This document shows, in pieces, positions 10,101 through 17,477 of a stretch of DNA of 64,000 nucleotides. This DNA is from Candidatus Gastranaerophilales bacterium (GTDB lineage: Bacteria; Cyanobacteriota; Vampirovibrionia; Gastranaerophilales; Gastranaerophilaceae), in assembly GCA_944322785.1 (NCBI GenBank), contig CALUPW010000002.1:1-64000 (forward strand). The letters are read 5' to 3'. The notes below the pieces were generated by a model. The model was not told where the DNA came from. It was given only the letters and a program-made list of their open reading frames with translations, and did not search any database. The position numbers and the translations under genes are program-made. Numbering within the stretch: the first letter of the stretch is position 1; every line of letters starts with the position of its first letter.

Positions 10101-11238
10101 TAATGAAATAGATCATGACAAAATAAAGAAAATTCTTAATCAAAAGAAGCAATTTAATGAAATAACATTGCAAGATGTAGTTCAAATTGGAGGTGATGAA
10201 ATAGTGGTAAAATTTGGAGCTGTAGTTGGAAATCCACCATATCAAGAAGACGATGGAGGTGCTCAAAAAAGTGCAAAACCTATTTATCATCATTTTGTTA
10301 GAATGTCTAAAATATTAGGAGAAAAATACTCTACCTTAATTATCCCTGCAAGATGGTATGCTGGAGGAAAAGGTTTGGATGACTTTAGAGAAGAAATGCT
10401 AAATGATAAAACAATTCAACAATTAGATGATTTTCTACATCCAGAAGAAGTATTTCCTGATACAAATAACAGAGGTGGGGTTTGCTATTTTTTAAGAAAC
10501 TCAAGTTATAATAATGAAATTAACAATGTTAAAGTTGTATCTCATTATAACGCAAACAATATAAGTAGTGCTTATAGAAAAATGAAAACTCGTAATCTTG
10601 ATATTTTTATTAGAGATCAAAAATCAATAGATATTTTGGATAAGGTTTTTATAGATGAAAAGCTTATCACTATGGAAGAATATATTTCGCCGAGAAAGCC
10701 ATTTGGAATTGAAAGCAACATAATAAATACCTCTAAATGGAGTACTAATATAAAATCATTTACAAATCCTATAAAGTGTTTAGCAAAAGGTTTAAAGTTT
10801 GGTTATATTGATCTTCAAAATGTAGTATTCCATCGAAACTGGATTGAAAAATGGAAAGTATATACACCAAGGGCAAATAATGTAGGAACAGAGTTAAATG
10901 ACGATAATTTAAATACAATAATCGGTCAACCTAATTCTATTTGCACGGAAGCATATATTGTTATCGGTGCAGATCTTGAGTTAAATGAAAATTCTGCTAA
11001 TAATATAAGAAAATATTTTAAGTCAAAATTTGCTAGATTTATGCATGGGATAGCAAAAGCTAGTCATGATGCATCAAGAACGACATATAAATTTGTTCCC
11101 GTGCAAGATTTTACAAGTAATTCAGATATAAATTGGTCAAAATCAATTGCAGAAATTGATAAACAACTATATAAAAAATATGGATTATCAGAAGATGAAA
11201 TCAACTATATAGAATCAATGATAAAACCAATGGAGTAG
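7153..11238 (+). CDS. GIY-YIG nuclease / SF2 helicase / Eco57I-type methylase fusion
   Basis: A 1361-residue protein. Residues 19-48 show a GIY-YIG (T5orf172-like) nuclease start: IYAF, YLKVG, then Arg44. An SF2 helicase follows: Walker A MRFGKSFT at ~181, DETH at ~286, SGTP at ~340 and a motif VI-like AVFRLQNQ. An acidic, low-complexity linker spans about 737-776. The C-terminal part is an Eco57I-like N6-adenine methylase: a FGKIGESEVVTPEKVA segment, motif I as LDIASKEG (~911) and motif IV NPPY (~1026), then a region that may choose the target. Nuclease, translocase and methylase on one chain recall type IIL/ISP restriction enzymes. It starts 2 bases after the M-like gene (AGGGG ribosome site) and ends 1 base before the HEPN gene. 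Confidence 0.82.
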   Translation: MVVNIEDLNEIIIGRVEPHIYAFSTNTIPNYLKVGDTYRPVSIRLKEWKKYYPELEEQFQNTAKIDENTYFRDYSIHKYLEDELRKERLKQEDIDHSVYYSNEFFKGATKNDIENAIEDIKKDYSQRGEKYGYYNAETMLPIQVRYSSTGYWNPRPNQQDAINAFKHAVDIGRNNLLMYAVMRFGKSFTSMCCAKEINANFVIVVSAKADVKDEWRKTVECADNFRNDYEFMSSEDLARNHSVVIDALSSDKKIVLFLTLQDLQGDIIKDKHRQVFGQQIDLLIIDETHFGARADKYGQVLKDPVFKGEKCHKKDADDYIETNDAEEAIKVLDAKIKLHLSGTPYRILMGGEFKKEDIIAFCQFSDIVQAQEQWDKENLLKDEDENSTPLREWDNPYYGFPQMIRFAFNPNDSTRKKLEELSNLGVKYTLSALLKPLSVKKTEDNLHKKFKYEQEVLDLLQIIDGSKEDENILGFLDYDKIKSGKMCRHIVFVLPFCASCDALETLIKENAGIFKNLNEYEIINISGIENANLYNSPKTIKDKIKELEKENKKTITLTVNRMLTGSTVEEWDTMIYLKDTASPQEYDQAVFRLQNQYIKTFKDKNGDNIKFNMKPQTLLVDFSPNRMFQMQEQKAQIYNVNVDEAGNSKLKDRIEEELRISPIIVINKSKIAQVQASDILDAVSRYSMNRGVAEETNDIPVDLDLIKISEIWDTISKENELGSKSGFEFKAIEGEGDELEIPNGDDNGNNETDTSSTDPNGESNGTSESDGGNKKDPVKQFRMYYARILYYAFLTNEQVYSIDSIIGSLDNEDNKRIFRNLGLDVNVVEALKNNMDKFMLRILDYKIQNLNKLSNESNLEPLERANIANQKFGKIGESEVVTPEKVATEMINLLPDEFLNKCIENKEPILDIASKEGEFAIALYKRFKALGYNLEDYKDLIYSIPTSNITYEFTRKIYELLGLNISSIAKKFNSYDLLKIKCGNEIDHDKIKKILNQKKQFNEITLQDVVQIGGDEIVVKFGAVVGNPPYQEDDGGAQKSAKPIYHHFVRMSKILGEKYSTLIIPARWYAGGKGLDDFREEMLNDKTIQQLDDFLHPEEVFPDTNNRGGVCYFLRNSSYNNEINNVKVVSHYNANNISSAYRKMKTRNLDIFIRDQKSIDILDKVFIDEKLITMEEYISPRKPFGIESNIINTSKWSTNIKSFTNPIKCLAKGLKFGYIDLQNVVFHRNWIEKWKVYTPRANNVGTELNDDNLNTIIGQPNSICTEAYIVIGADLELNENSANNIRKYFKSKFARFMHGIAKASHDASRTTYKFVPVQDFTSNSDINWSKSIAEIDKQLYKKYGLSEDEINYIESMIKPME

Positions 11239-11239
11239 T

Positions 11240-11938
11240 ATGGATATAGACCAAATAATTAAAAATATCAAAAATGATGCAAATACTTTGGCCGCAAATG
11301 CTAATAATAATTGTTTGGGTCCTTGGGATAATAATTTTGTTAGGACAATTTGCTCAAATATAAATGAATTATCATATGAAGTTAGGAATAAAAATTCTGA
11401 ATTATATAATGATTTACAAAATATTAAATCTAATTTGTTTTTTGGAGCAAACTTTGTCAATATATATACTTTAGGACGACTTGTTCAACTAATGCGAAGT
11501 TATGATTATTTGAGTACAAACGATTTTTGGCAATTTGCACACCCTAGAATAATTGAACTATCTAAAAATAAATTTGAGGATGGATATTTTTCGGATGCCA
11601 TACAAACGGCGTTTGTTGAAATATGTTCAATAGTTCGTGAGTATAGAAAAGGCCAAGATTTACCAGAAATACCAAGTGATAAGGATATGTTTTACAACAC
11701 ATTCTCAACTTTAAAAGTTTTACAATTTACAGATTCTTCAACTACAAGTTTAAAAAATATCCAAGAAGGCTATGAAAAGATTTTTCCTGGAGTTATCCAA
11801 GCAATGCGAAACCCCAATGCTCATAGCAACACTAGAATGGAAAAAGCAGATGCTGCAAGGAAAATAATGATTGCAAGCGATTTAATGTTTATGTTAGATA
11901 TTGCCTTGAAAAATAATATTTACAATAGTGCTTCTTGA
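11240..11938 (+). CDS. TIGR02391/Ymh-type HEPN protein
   Basis: A 232-residue helical protein. The C-terminal half matches the TIGR02391 (Ymh, abortive-infection-like) pattern: a helix around SLKNIQEGYEKIFPGVIQAM runs into RNPNAH at about residues 190-195, an R-x4-H HEPN catalytic motif, followed by AARKIMIASDLMFML. Such proteins are predicted RNases. The start codon is separated from the stop of the restriction fusion by one base, so it is translationally coupled and is the third gene of that operon. A plausible role is a suicide back-up that fires if restriction fails. The last 19 bases overlap the convergent gene that follows. Confidence 0.75.
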   Translation: MDIDQIIKNIKNDANTLAANANNNCLGPWDNNFVRTICSNINELSYEVRNKNSELYNDLQNIKSNLFFGANFVNIYTLGRLVQLMRSYDYLSTNDFWQFAHPRIIELSKNKFEDGYFSDAIQTAFVEICSIVREYRKGQDLPEIPSDKDMFYNTFSTLKVLQFTDSSTTSLKNIQEGYEKIFPGVIQAMRNPNAHSNTRMEKADAARKIMIASDLMFMLDIALKNNIYNSAS

Positions 11939-12660
11939 ATTTCTTCGTCTGTAATTTTTTGTTGATTCATAATTCTATATTCATATTTTGTGAACCAAGA
12001 GTTAAAATAGTTAATCATCCACATTATTTTTTCTTTTATTTTTTCATTGTTTTTGTGTTTTTTAAGTAATTCTAAAAGATTAATTTTAAATGCTACATCA
12101 TCAAAAATATTGCATAGATGAAAAACATTTAAAAACACTTCTCCGTCATTATCTTTCATAAGGTAATACAAGTTATTAGGGGTATTAACTTCTGTTTTTA
12201 CAAGTATTCGTGGATATTTTGCAACATTTTCTTCTAATTGAACAGCTTCAACAAGGCTTTTTCCATATACAATAATATCGTTATGAAAAAACTCTCCTTC
12301 AACAATTGCCCCACGTATTAAATATCCATATCGCAAAATTTCATTATATATATTTGCGACAGTATTAAATAATGTGGCAATTTTATTGTCTTTTTGTTCG
12401 TCATTTTCTTTTAATTCTATGGCTAGTAAAATATTGTCAGAGAATATTTTTATATAAATTTCTTCTTCTTTAGGGAAAATTCCTCCTCCAGATTCTTCAA
12501 TTGCATCTTCCATAAACATATTTAAATGATTCAGAAAATCAAAATTATTATCGTTGCATATCATATCCTTTGCTCCAAGTATGTCTAAATATGCAATGAT
12601 ATGATTTGAAGTTTTGTAATTAGTCCAAGGCTTTCTTGCTAAACCAGTTCTTATAACCAT
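11920..12660 (-). CDS. Class III nucleotide cyclase-like protein
   Basis: A 246-residue soluble protein with the fold marks of class III cyclase homology domains: YLDILGAKD with a first metal-type Asp at ~25, then IFSDNILLAI with a second Asp near 90, then GYLIRGAIVEGEFFHND and VYGKSLVEAVQLEENVAKYPRI. This diverse family of lone domains includes the Pycsar cyclases, which make cCMP or cUMP during phage infection. Whether this protein makes a cyclic nucleotide is not known, and no obvious cyclic-nucleotide receptor sits beside it. It is divergent from the HD hydrolase gene (94 bases between the starts) and convergent with the HEPN gene. Confidence 0.55.
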   Translation of the reverse strand: MVIRTGLARKPWTNYKTSNHIIAYLDILGAKDMICNDNNFDFLNHLNMFMEDAIEESGGGIFPKEEEIYIKIFSDNILLAIELKENDEQKDNKIATLFNTVANIYNEILRYGYLIRGAIVEGEFFHNDIIVYGKSLVEAVQLEENVAKYPRILVKTEVNTPNNLYYLMKDNDGEVFLNVFHLCNIFDDVAFKINLLELLKKHKNNEKIKEKIMWMINYFNSWFTKYEYRIMNQQKITDEEIQEALL

Positions 12661-12754
12661 TTTAAATATTCATTTCTGTTTTATTACTTCTTTATTAAAG
12701 TCAATCATAATACAAATTCGATTATAAAACTAATTTTTATGATAAAATTTTTAT
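12661..12754. promoter_or_regulatory. Divergent promoter region, cyclase-like and HD genes
   Basis: The 94 bases between the two divergent starts are very AT-rich. A TATGATAAAATT stretch about 12 bases before the HD gene start could be its -10 region. No operator repeat is evident. A shared region means the two genes may be co-regulated. Confidence 0.4.
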
Positions 12755-14275
12755 ATGGGATTACAACGTTTTGAAGATAAATTAACAAAATGTATCTATG
12801 ATGATATTCATGGGTTTATTGCAATTACTCCAGAAGAAAAAGAGTTGCTAGGAACAATGTATTTTCAGCGCCTTAACCACATAAAACAGTTAAGTTTATC
12901 ATATTTTGTTTTTCCTGGGGCCGTTCATACTAGATTTTCTCATTCGTTAGGCGTTTTACATATAACAGAAAAAATTATTCAACAAATAAAAAAAAGAGGT
13001 TATGACGAATTTAACGATTCTAAAAAACATCAGATTGTAAGATTAGCAGCATTATTACATGATATTGGCCATTATCCATTGTCACATACTATTGAAAAAT
13101 CATATATGGAGTATGCGTATTATTTGAAAAATAGTGCGAAGCCTGCAGTTCCGGGTTGTGAGATTGAGGATTTAAGTACATTTTGTAATAGCCAAGATAT
13201 AAATAACTTTTTACAATATTATACAAAAACAAAAGATTCAGAAATAAATCACGAAGATTTTGCTCGTTTTGTAATTGAAAGTGCTCCATTTAAAAAAATA
13301 TTATTTAACTTATTTCCTCAGTTGGAAGACAGTGATCTGGAAATAATATGCAATTTAATTACAGGAAAATATATTAATGATGACTATTTTATTTCTGCAA
13401 AATTAATAAATTCAAGGTTAGATGCAGATCAAATGGATTATATGGTGAGGGACACTGTTAACACAGGAATTAACGCTTCAATAGACATTGATTATATAAT
13501 AAATAATATTGATTTATGTGATAAAAAATACCCTGATGGAAAAAAAAGAAAAACAATAGCTTTTAGTATAAAATCAATACAAGTAATTGAACAATTTCTA
13601 TTAGCCAAATATTACTGGTATGCAAATATATTATTCTATAACAAGGCTTTCATTGTAAATAATATCGCACAGAGAATATATTCTTATTTGTTAATTAATA
13701 ATAAAATAGAGCAAGATTATGCTTCAATAAAAGATTTTAAAAGAATTCTTAATGAAACACCAGAAAAATATTTCTTCTTTAATGATGATTATTTTTGGTT
13801 AAAAATAAAAGATATTATTATAGAAAATAAGAATAATATTGTATCTAAACTTGCAAAATCTTTAATTGAAAGAAAATTCCCTAAAACTATGCCGGCATCT
13901 TTTTTCAAAGAACAATTTACTTCAAATATTTTAGTTAATTATAGTCAAATACTTGGTCAAACTATAGAATTTAAAAAAAGTATGGAAGAATTTAATAATA
14001 AAATAGAAGAACTTAATAATGACAATGGCAAGTACTTTGGTGTTTGTATAGAAAAGGACATAGCTCCTGAAGTTATTGTAAGAAACTATATAGATGATAA
14101 GCAGATAAATATAATTATTCAAGATTCTATTTGTGAGAATATGATGCATTTAAAAAATCAGTTTTTTCAACAATTTATGGTCGAAAATAAAGCCGAAGAA
14201 ACTGATAACAAAAAAGAAGAACTAAAAGAATTGAAAGCGTTTAAGATTTATGATTTTAGCAATATTTTAAATTAA
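12755..14275 (+). CDS. SAMHD1/YwfO-like HD-domain phosphohydrolase
   Basis: A 506-residue protein of the HD dNTPase-like superfamily. Motifs in order: VHTRFSHSLGV (~55-66), AALLHDIGHYPLSHTIE with the HD pair (~104-120), NHEDFARFVI, and DADQMDYMVRDTVNTGI, the second metal-site Asp and nearby substrate residues. SAMHD1 and YwfO relatives hydrolyse dNTPs or other nucleotides, and dNTP depletion is a known antiviral strategy. A lysine/glutamate-rich tail follows. It is convergent with, and overlaps by 4 bases, a YwgA-like gene; ywfO and ywgA are neighbours in Bacillus as I recall. Beside a cyclase-like gene it could instead act on a signalling nucleotide. Confidence 0.8.
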   Translation: MGLQRFEDKLTKCIYDDIHGFIAITPEEKELLGTMYFQRLNHIKQLSLSYFVFPGAVHTRFSHSLGVLHITEKIIQQIKKRGYDEFNDSKKHQIVRLAALLHDIGHYPLSHTIEKSYMEYAYYLKNSAKPAVPGCEIEDLSTFCNSQDINNFLQYYTKTKDSEINHEDFARFVIESAPFKKILFNLFPQLEDSDLEIICNLITGKYINDDYFISAKLINSRLDADQMDYMVRDTVNTGINASIDIDYIINNIDLCDKKYPDGKKRKTIAFSIKSIQVIEQFLLAKYYWYANILFYNKAFIVNNIAQRIYSYLLINNKIEQDYASIKDFKRILNETPEKYFFFNDDYFWLKIKDIIIENKNNIVSKLAKSLIERKFPKTMPASFFKEQFTSNILVNYSQILGQTIEFKKSMEEFNNKIEELNNDNGKYFGVCIEKDIAPEVIVRNYIDDKQINIIIQDSICENMMHLKNQFFQQFMVENKAEETDNKKEELKELKAFKIYDFSNILN

Positions 14276-14745
14276 ATAAAAGCTTGTTCTATTTGATTTA
14301 AATTACTAATAAATTCACTATATCCAGTTAAATGTCCCTTTAATTGAAATAATTCACTCATACGTTGTGAATCTGTTAGGTTTGGGTAATTATTGCATAA
14401 AAAATCATATGTAGTAAAAATTTCTAATTCATTTACTACATTTTCTTTATTATATGGGAAAATATTAATTATTATATTTATTATGTTTTCAACATTACTG
14501 TCAAGATGAACGGTACTTAAATTATTACATCTTGTTATTTCATATAAAATATCAGCTAACTTTGAATTATAAGGACCATTTATATACAACGAAAACGCTC
14601 CATTAATAGGAAGATTTAAAAATTTATTTAATAAATAACAATATTTTTGAGCTTTAATCCGCTCATTTTTATCCAAGACAAAATTAGCAAAATTAATACC
14701 CATTCTATTTAATACAGTGTATAACCAGTTCAAAAAACACATCAT
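14272..14745 (-). CDS. YwgA/Panacea-like small protein
   Basis: A 157-residue helical protein. The pattern RIKAQKYCYLLNKF, then LYINGPYNSKLADIL, is like YwgA and Panacea (DUF4065) proteins, where a KLxYL helix precedes a yGPyS turn. Such proteins sit beside toxins or HD hydrolases and often act as antitoxins or regulators. It converges on the HD hydrolase gene with a 4-base overlap of stop codons. Several start codons are possible near the 5' end; a Met at residue 15 (MGINFANF) is an alternative. Family assignment is tentative. Confidence 0.5.
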   Translation of the reverse strand: MMCFLNWLYTVLNRMGINFANFVLDKNERIKAQKYCYLLNKFLNLPINGAFSLYINGPYNSKLADILYEITRCNNLSTVHLDSNVENIINIIINIFPYNKENVVNELEIFTTYDFLCNNYPNLTDSQRMSELFQLKGHLTGYSEFISNLNQIEQAFI

Positions 14746-14841
14746 TTATATTTTCTTATTATTTAAATTTTAATTCATCATCTACTTGTATGATAACATA
14801 AAAAAAACTAATTTTAAAAATTTTTTATAATTATTTAATTT

Positions 14842-14871
14842 TTGACATTTTCTGTCTTTTAAGTGATGAAT
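14842..14871 (+). promoter_or_regulatory. Element promoter copy 1
   Basis: TTGACA at 14842-14847, exactly 16 bases, then TGATGAAT at 14864-14871, ahead of the small gene at 14895. The same layout recurs at 15206-15235 and, on the minus strand, at 21011-21040. Confidence 0.65.
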
Positions 14872-14894
14872 ACGACACCTAAAAAGGAGGTCGT

Positions 14895-15119
14895 ATGAGC
14901 AAAAGTAAGAAATACAAGCTTAAACAAAAAGATTTTAGGAAGTTAGAAAAATTAGCTGAACAGATTTATAATACAGTCACTGTTATTGATTATTTTTGCA
15001 AGACGCAACAAGAGATTGAAGAGCTATATAATCTTACTCCAGTCGTCGAAAATTTAAGACGAGATTCTGATACAGTAAACGCTTATTTTATAAATTATCC
15101 TGACAACAAGAATTTTTAA
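14895..15119 (+). CDS. Small basic/coiled-coil protein, unknown
   Basis: A 74-residue protein with a Lys-rich N terminus and a predicted helix (residues 12-50). A near-perfect ribosome site, AAGGAGG, sits 6 bases before the ATG. No family recognised. It is driven by promoter copy 1, whose twins drive the next small-gene group and the Mu-like transposase, so it probably belongs to that mobile element. About 140 bases of AT-rich DNA with promoter copy 2 separate it from the next gene. Confidence 0.6.
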   Translation: MSKSKKYKLKQKDFRKLEKLAEQIYNTVTVIDYFCKTQQEIEELYNLTPVVENLRRDSDTVNAYFINYPDNKNF

Positions 15120-15205
15120 ATGGTATTTAACTCCTGTTTAAATAGCGTTCAAAAAGTGTTCAAAAAATTAATTGTGTCTGAATGATACGTTTTGAGAGAG
15201 TTTGC

Positions 15206-15235
15206 TTGATATTTTACTCATTAAGAGTGATGAAT
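15206..15235 (+). promoter_or_regulatory. Element promoter copy 2
   Basis: TTGATA at 15206-15211, 16 bases, then TGATGAAT at 15228-15235, about 23 bases before the ATG at 15259. The bases just ahead of the downstream box, AG, are also shared by all three copies. Confidence 0.65.
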
Positions 15236-15258
15236 GTCATTGCTGATAAGAGGTAGTA

Positions 15259-15471
15259 ATGATTAAAATAGGTAAAAAATACAAACTTAAAAAGATTAGA
15301 GGCTTTGAGAACTCTGATAACGAGTATTATGAAGTAATTAGCTTCTATAACTTCGACACTGTAATTTGTGAAAACACTTGCGGAGAAAGGTTTGTATTTA
15401 TGAAAGAGTTTTTAATAGACCCACAAAAGCCCGAGGATATCTATTCAGATTTAATACTCGAAAGGAAATAA
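15259..15471 (+). CDS. Small unknown protein, first of three-gene cluster
   Basis: A 70-residue protein with alternating charged and aromatic residues that suggest a small beta-barrel (KKYKLKKIRGF, then YYEVISFYNFDTVICENTCGERFVF). The ribosome site GAGGT lies 7 bases before the ATG. The next gene begins 2 bases after its stop. The layout (KYKLK, then vIcen..G..) is echoed by the following gene, so the two may be distant duplicates. No function is assigned. Confidence 0.6.
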   Translation: MIKIGKKYKLKKIRGFENSDNEYYEVISFYNFDTVICENTCGERFVFMKEFLIDPQKPEDIYSDLILERK

Positions 15472-15473
15472 TA

Positions 15474-15674
15474 ATGACAGAAAAAGACTATGCACTTTAT
15501 GGAACAAAAGTTTTAAACTTAAAAACTCAAGAAATCGGTTTGCTGATTTGTATTTGGAAAAATAAATTTGCTGATGCAGATATCGATTACGCAACTTGTG
15601 TTGATAAACAAGGCAAAAGATATAATATAGAGCTTGATAACATACGAGGGTTTGAAGATGATTTTGAAAAATAA
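15474..15674 (+). CDS. Small unknown protein, second of three-gene cluster
   Basis: A 66-residue protein. I start it at ATG 15474 rather than the longer upstream frame because AAGGAAATAATA precedes this ATG and the longer frame would run inside the previous gene. The pattern of short hydrophobic strands (YGTKVLNLKTQEIGLLICIW, then YATCVDKQGKRYNIEL) suggests a small beta protein similar in shape to its upstream neighbour. Its last 17 bases overlap the next gene. Confidence 0.55.
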   Translation: MTEKDYALYGTKVLNLKTQEIGLLICIWKNKFADADIDYATCVDKQGKRYNIELDNIRGFEDDFEK

Positions 15675-15891
15675 ACTGACAAGAGAAACTTTAGAAATAA
15701 CTTATCCTGAATTTAGAAAAAAGTTTGCAAAGGAATTACAAACAGCTTTTGAAAGTTATCGCAGAACACAATTAAATAAGTATTCTTATAACTTTAAAGA
15801 TGATAATTCTATGGAATACAATTTTTACTTTCAATTACAATGGAACTTCAATCATTTTGGAAATTCTAATTGGTATATTGAAAAACTTTAG
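15658..15891 (+). CDS. Small unknown protein, third of three-gene cluster
   Basis: A 77-residue protein, aromatic-rich toward the C terminus (MEYNFYFQLQWNFNHFGNSNWY). The start at ATG 15658 is chosen for the GAGGG ribosome site about 8 bases upstream and the 17-base overlap with the preceding gene, which indicates coupling. No family recognised. As part of the promoter copy 2 cluster it probably belongs to the mobile element. Confidence 0.55.
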   Translation: MILKNKLTRETLEITYPEFRKKFAKELQTAFESYRRTQLNKYSYNFKDDNSMEYNFYFQLQWNFNHFGNSNWYIEKL

Positions 15892-15985
15892 AACAAAAGT
15901 TTAAACTTTAATTGTTTTATAATAAACATATTGTGTTATTTATTGAAAATAGTGTATAATAAACTTGCCTTGGAGATAGTAAAAA

Positions 15986-16858
15986 ATGCGATTAACAAAA
16001 ATAACACAATGGTTTAGTTTTATTTTTTATAAGTTTTTAGATACTGTAGGTTGGGCCAAAATTTTAATTCAGGGTATTTCAGGTATTTATGGTACATTTT
16101 CTGCAATTGATTTATCAAGAGTTTTATCAGGAGAGCATCCTGCAGAAGTTTTCTTCCATTGGGTTTTACTTAGTCATCCATTAAGGATTTTTATTATTGC
16201 ACAAGTAATATTATTATTTATCGCAATTACTGAAAAATTTGCTATTGGTTCATATACGAAATTAAAACTAGAAATAAAAGAAAAAGATGATAAATTAGAT
16301 ATTTTAAATAATAATATAAAAGAATTATTTGAAGGTTTGTTAATGTCTTTTGCAAATGCTGAATTAGCCTTTGGGACACAAGAACAAAATCAAGAAAGAA
16401 TTTCTTTATATTTAGCAAAAAGGGATACTGATAATAATATTAATTATTTGTATCCCATAGGTAGATATTCTAGTAATCCCAATTTTCGGAATGTTAGACG
16501 AAGTAGATACAGCATAGATAAAGGTTGCATAGGAGAAGCGTATAAAAATGATTATTGCTACAATGGGAATGTAACTGAAGAAGAATGCATAAATTTGTAT
16601 TCTTATTCGCCTGAAGAATATAATTCTATGAGGATGAAATCTAAAACAATTGTTGCGATTTCAGTTAAAGATAAGGAAAATCAAATTATTGGTGTTTTAG
16701 TTGCCGAATCAAAAGAAGAGAACTGGCAAATAACTACTATAAAGAGAAAATTGGAAAAACAAGTAAAATATTATGCTGAAATATGTATAAAACTAAAAGA
16801 TTACATAAATTCAAAGGTTGATAGTAAATCAAATATAACAGGAGACATGCCATGGTAG
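15986..16858 (+). CDS. Two-TM GAF-domain protein, candidate Panacea-paired toxin
   Basis: A 290-residue protein. Two hydrophobic segments (roughly residues 22-48 and 60-85) are followed by a coiled-coil linker (~90-115) and a soluble GAF-like domain (~125-270). The domain holds IDKGCIGEAYKN, then KTIVAISVKDKENQIIGVLVAES, the typical GAF beta-sheet with its glycine before the last strand. The last 7 bases overlap the start of a Panacea (DUF4065) gene. Panacea domains neutralise many unrelated toxins, so this membrane-anchored sensor may be the toxin. Neither the ligand nor the toxicity can be read from sequence. A promoter-like TGTGTATAATAAACT lies about 25 bases upstream. Confidence 0.65.
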   Translation: MRLTKITQWFSFIFYKFLDTVGWAKILIQGISGIYGTFSAIDLSRVLSGEHPAEVFFHWVLLSHPLRIFIIAQVILLFIAITEKFAIGSYTKLKLEIKEKDDKLDILNNNIKELFEGLLMSFANAELAFGTQEQNQERISLYLAKRDTDNNINYLYPIGRYSSNPNFRNVRRSRYSIDKGCIGEAYKNDYCYNGNVTEEECINLYSYSPEEYNSMRMKSKTIVAISVKDKENQIIGVLVAESKEENWQITTIKRKLEKQVKYYAEICIKLKDYINSKVDSKSNITGDMPW

Positions 16859-17331
16859 AATTAATTGACATAATATCCTATATCTTAAAATATTATCCTA
16901 TAAAAAAAGAGTTATCAAATGCACGTTTGACTAAAATGATATACTTAATCGATTGGCGTTCTGCTTTTGATTATGGAGAGCAAGTAACAAATGTATCTTG
17001 GTACTTTGATAATTATGGTCCATTTGTTCATGATATAGAAGAAACTATTGAAAATAACCTAGATATTATCCAACCAATATATACTCAAAATATTTATGGA
17101 ACAAAAAAGAAAATGTTTATTTTACGAAATGAAAACATAAAGCTTAATCAAATTCCTGAAAATATTACTAAAATAATAGATATAATTATTGAAAAAACAA
17201 AAGGTTTATATTGGCAACAATTTATTAATTTTGTTTATTCTACTTATCCTATTGTCACATCTGAAAGATATACCTATTTGAATTTAGTTCAAAAAGCAAC
17301 TGAATACAGGCAGGAATTGTCAGAAGAATGA
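16852..17331 (+). CDS. Panacea (DUF4065/SocA-like) antitoxin
   Basis: A 159-residue protein with the hallmark Panacea pattern: LTKMIYLIDWRSAFDYGEQV (~25-45), then WYFDNYGPFVHDIEETI (~50-67). The domain is best known from SocA and from PanA antitoxins, which bind and block diverse toxins. The start overlaps the GAF/membrane gene by 7 bases, with an ACAGGAGA ribosome site inside that gene, a normal arrangement for a toxin-antitoxin pair in toxin-first order. Confidence 0.78.
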   Translation: MVELIDIISYILKYYPIKKELSNARLTKMIYLIDWRSAFDYGEQVTNVSWYFDNYGPFVHDIEETIENNLDIIQPIYTQNIYGTKKKMFILRNENIKLNQIPENITKIIDIIIEKTKGLYWQQFINFVYSTYPIVTSERYTYLNLVQKATEYRQELSEE

Positions 17332-17477
17332 TTATTATAAAAGTTAAAAATAATAGTTTACATAAAGAGTAACTTATTGGATTTTATAAAAGGAATAAGT
17401 TTATATCCTTTTTTAGTTATTTTATCTTATATATATTGCTATATTATCATAAGCTATATATGTGAGAGATTAATATA

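Noticed and set aside
11920-12660. Complete Pycsar system
   Set aside because: The cyclase-like gene has no adjacent effector with a cyclic-nucleotide receptor domain (TM or TIR type), so only a cyclase-like call is made.
14895-15891. Possible anti-CRISPR cluster
   Set aside because: Small genes with a shared promoter would fit, but no helix-turn-helix Aca gene or CRISPR locus is visible, so nothing supports this beyond size.
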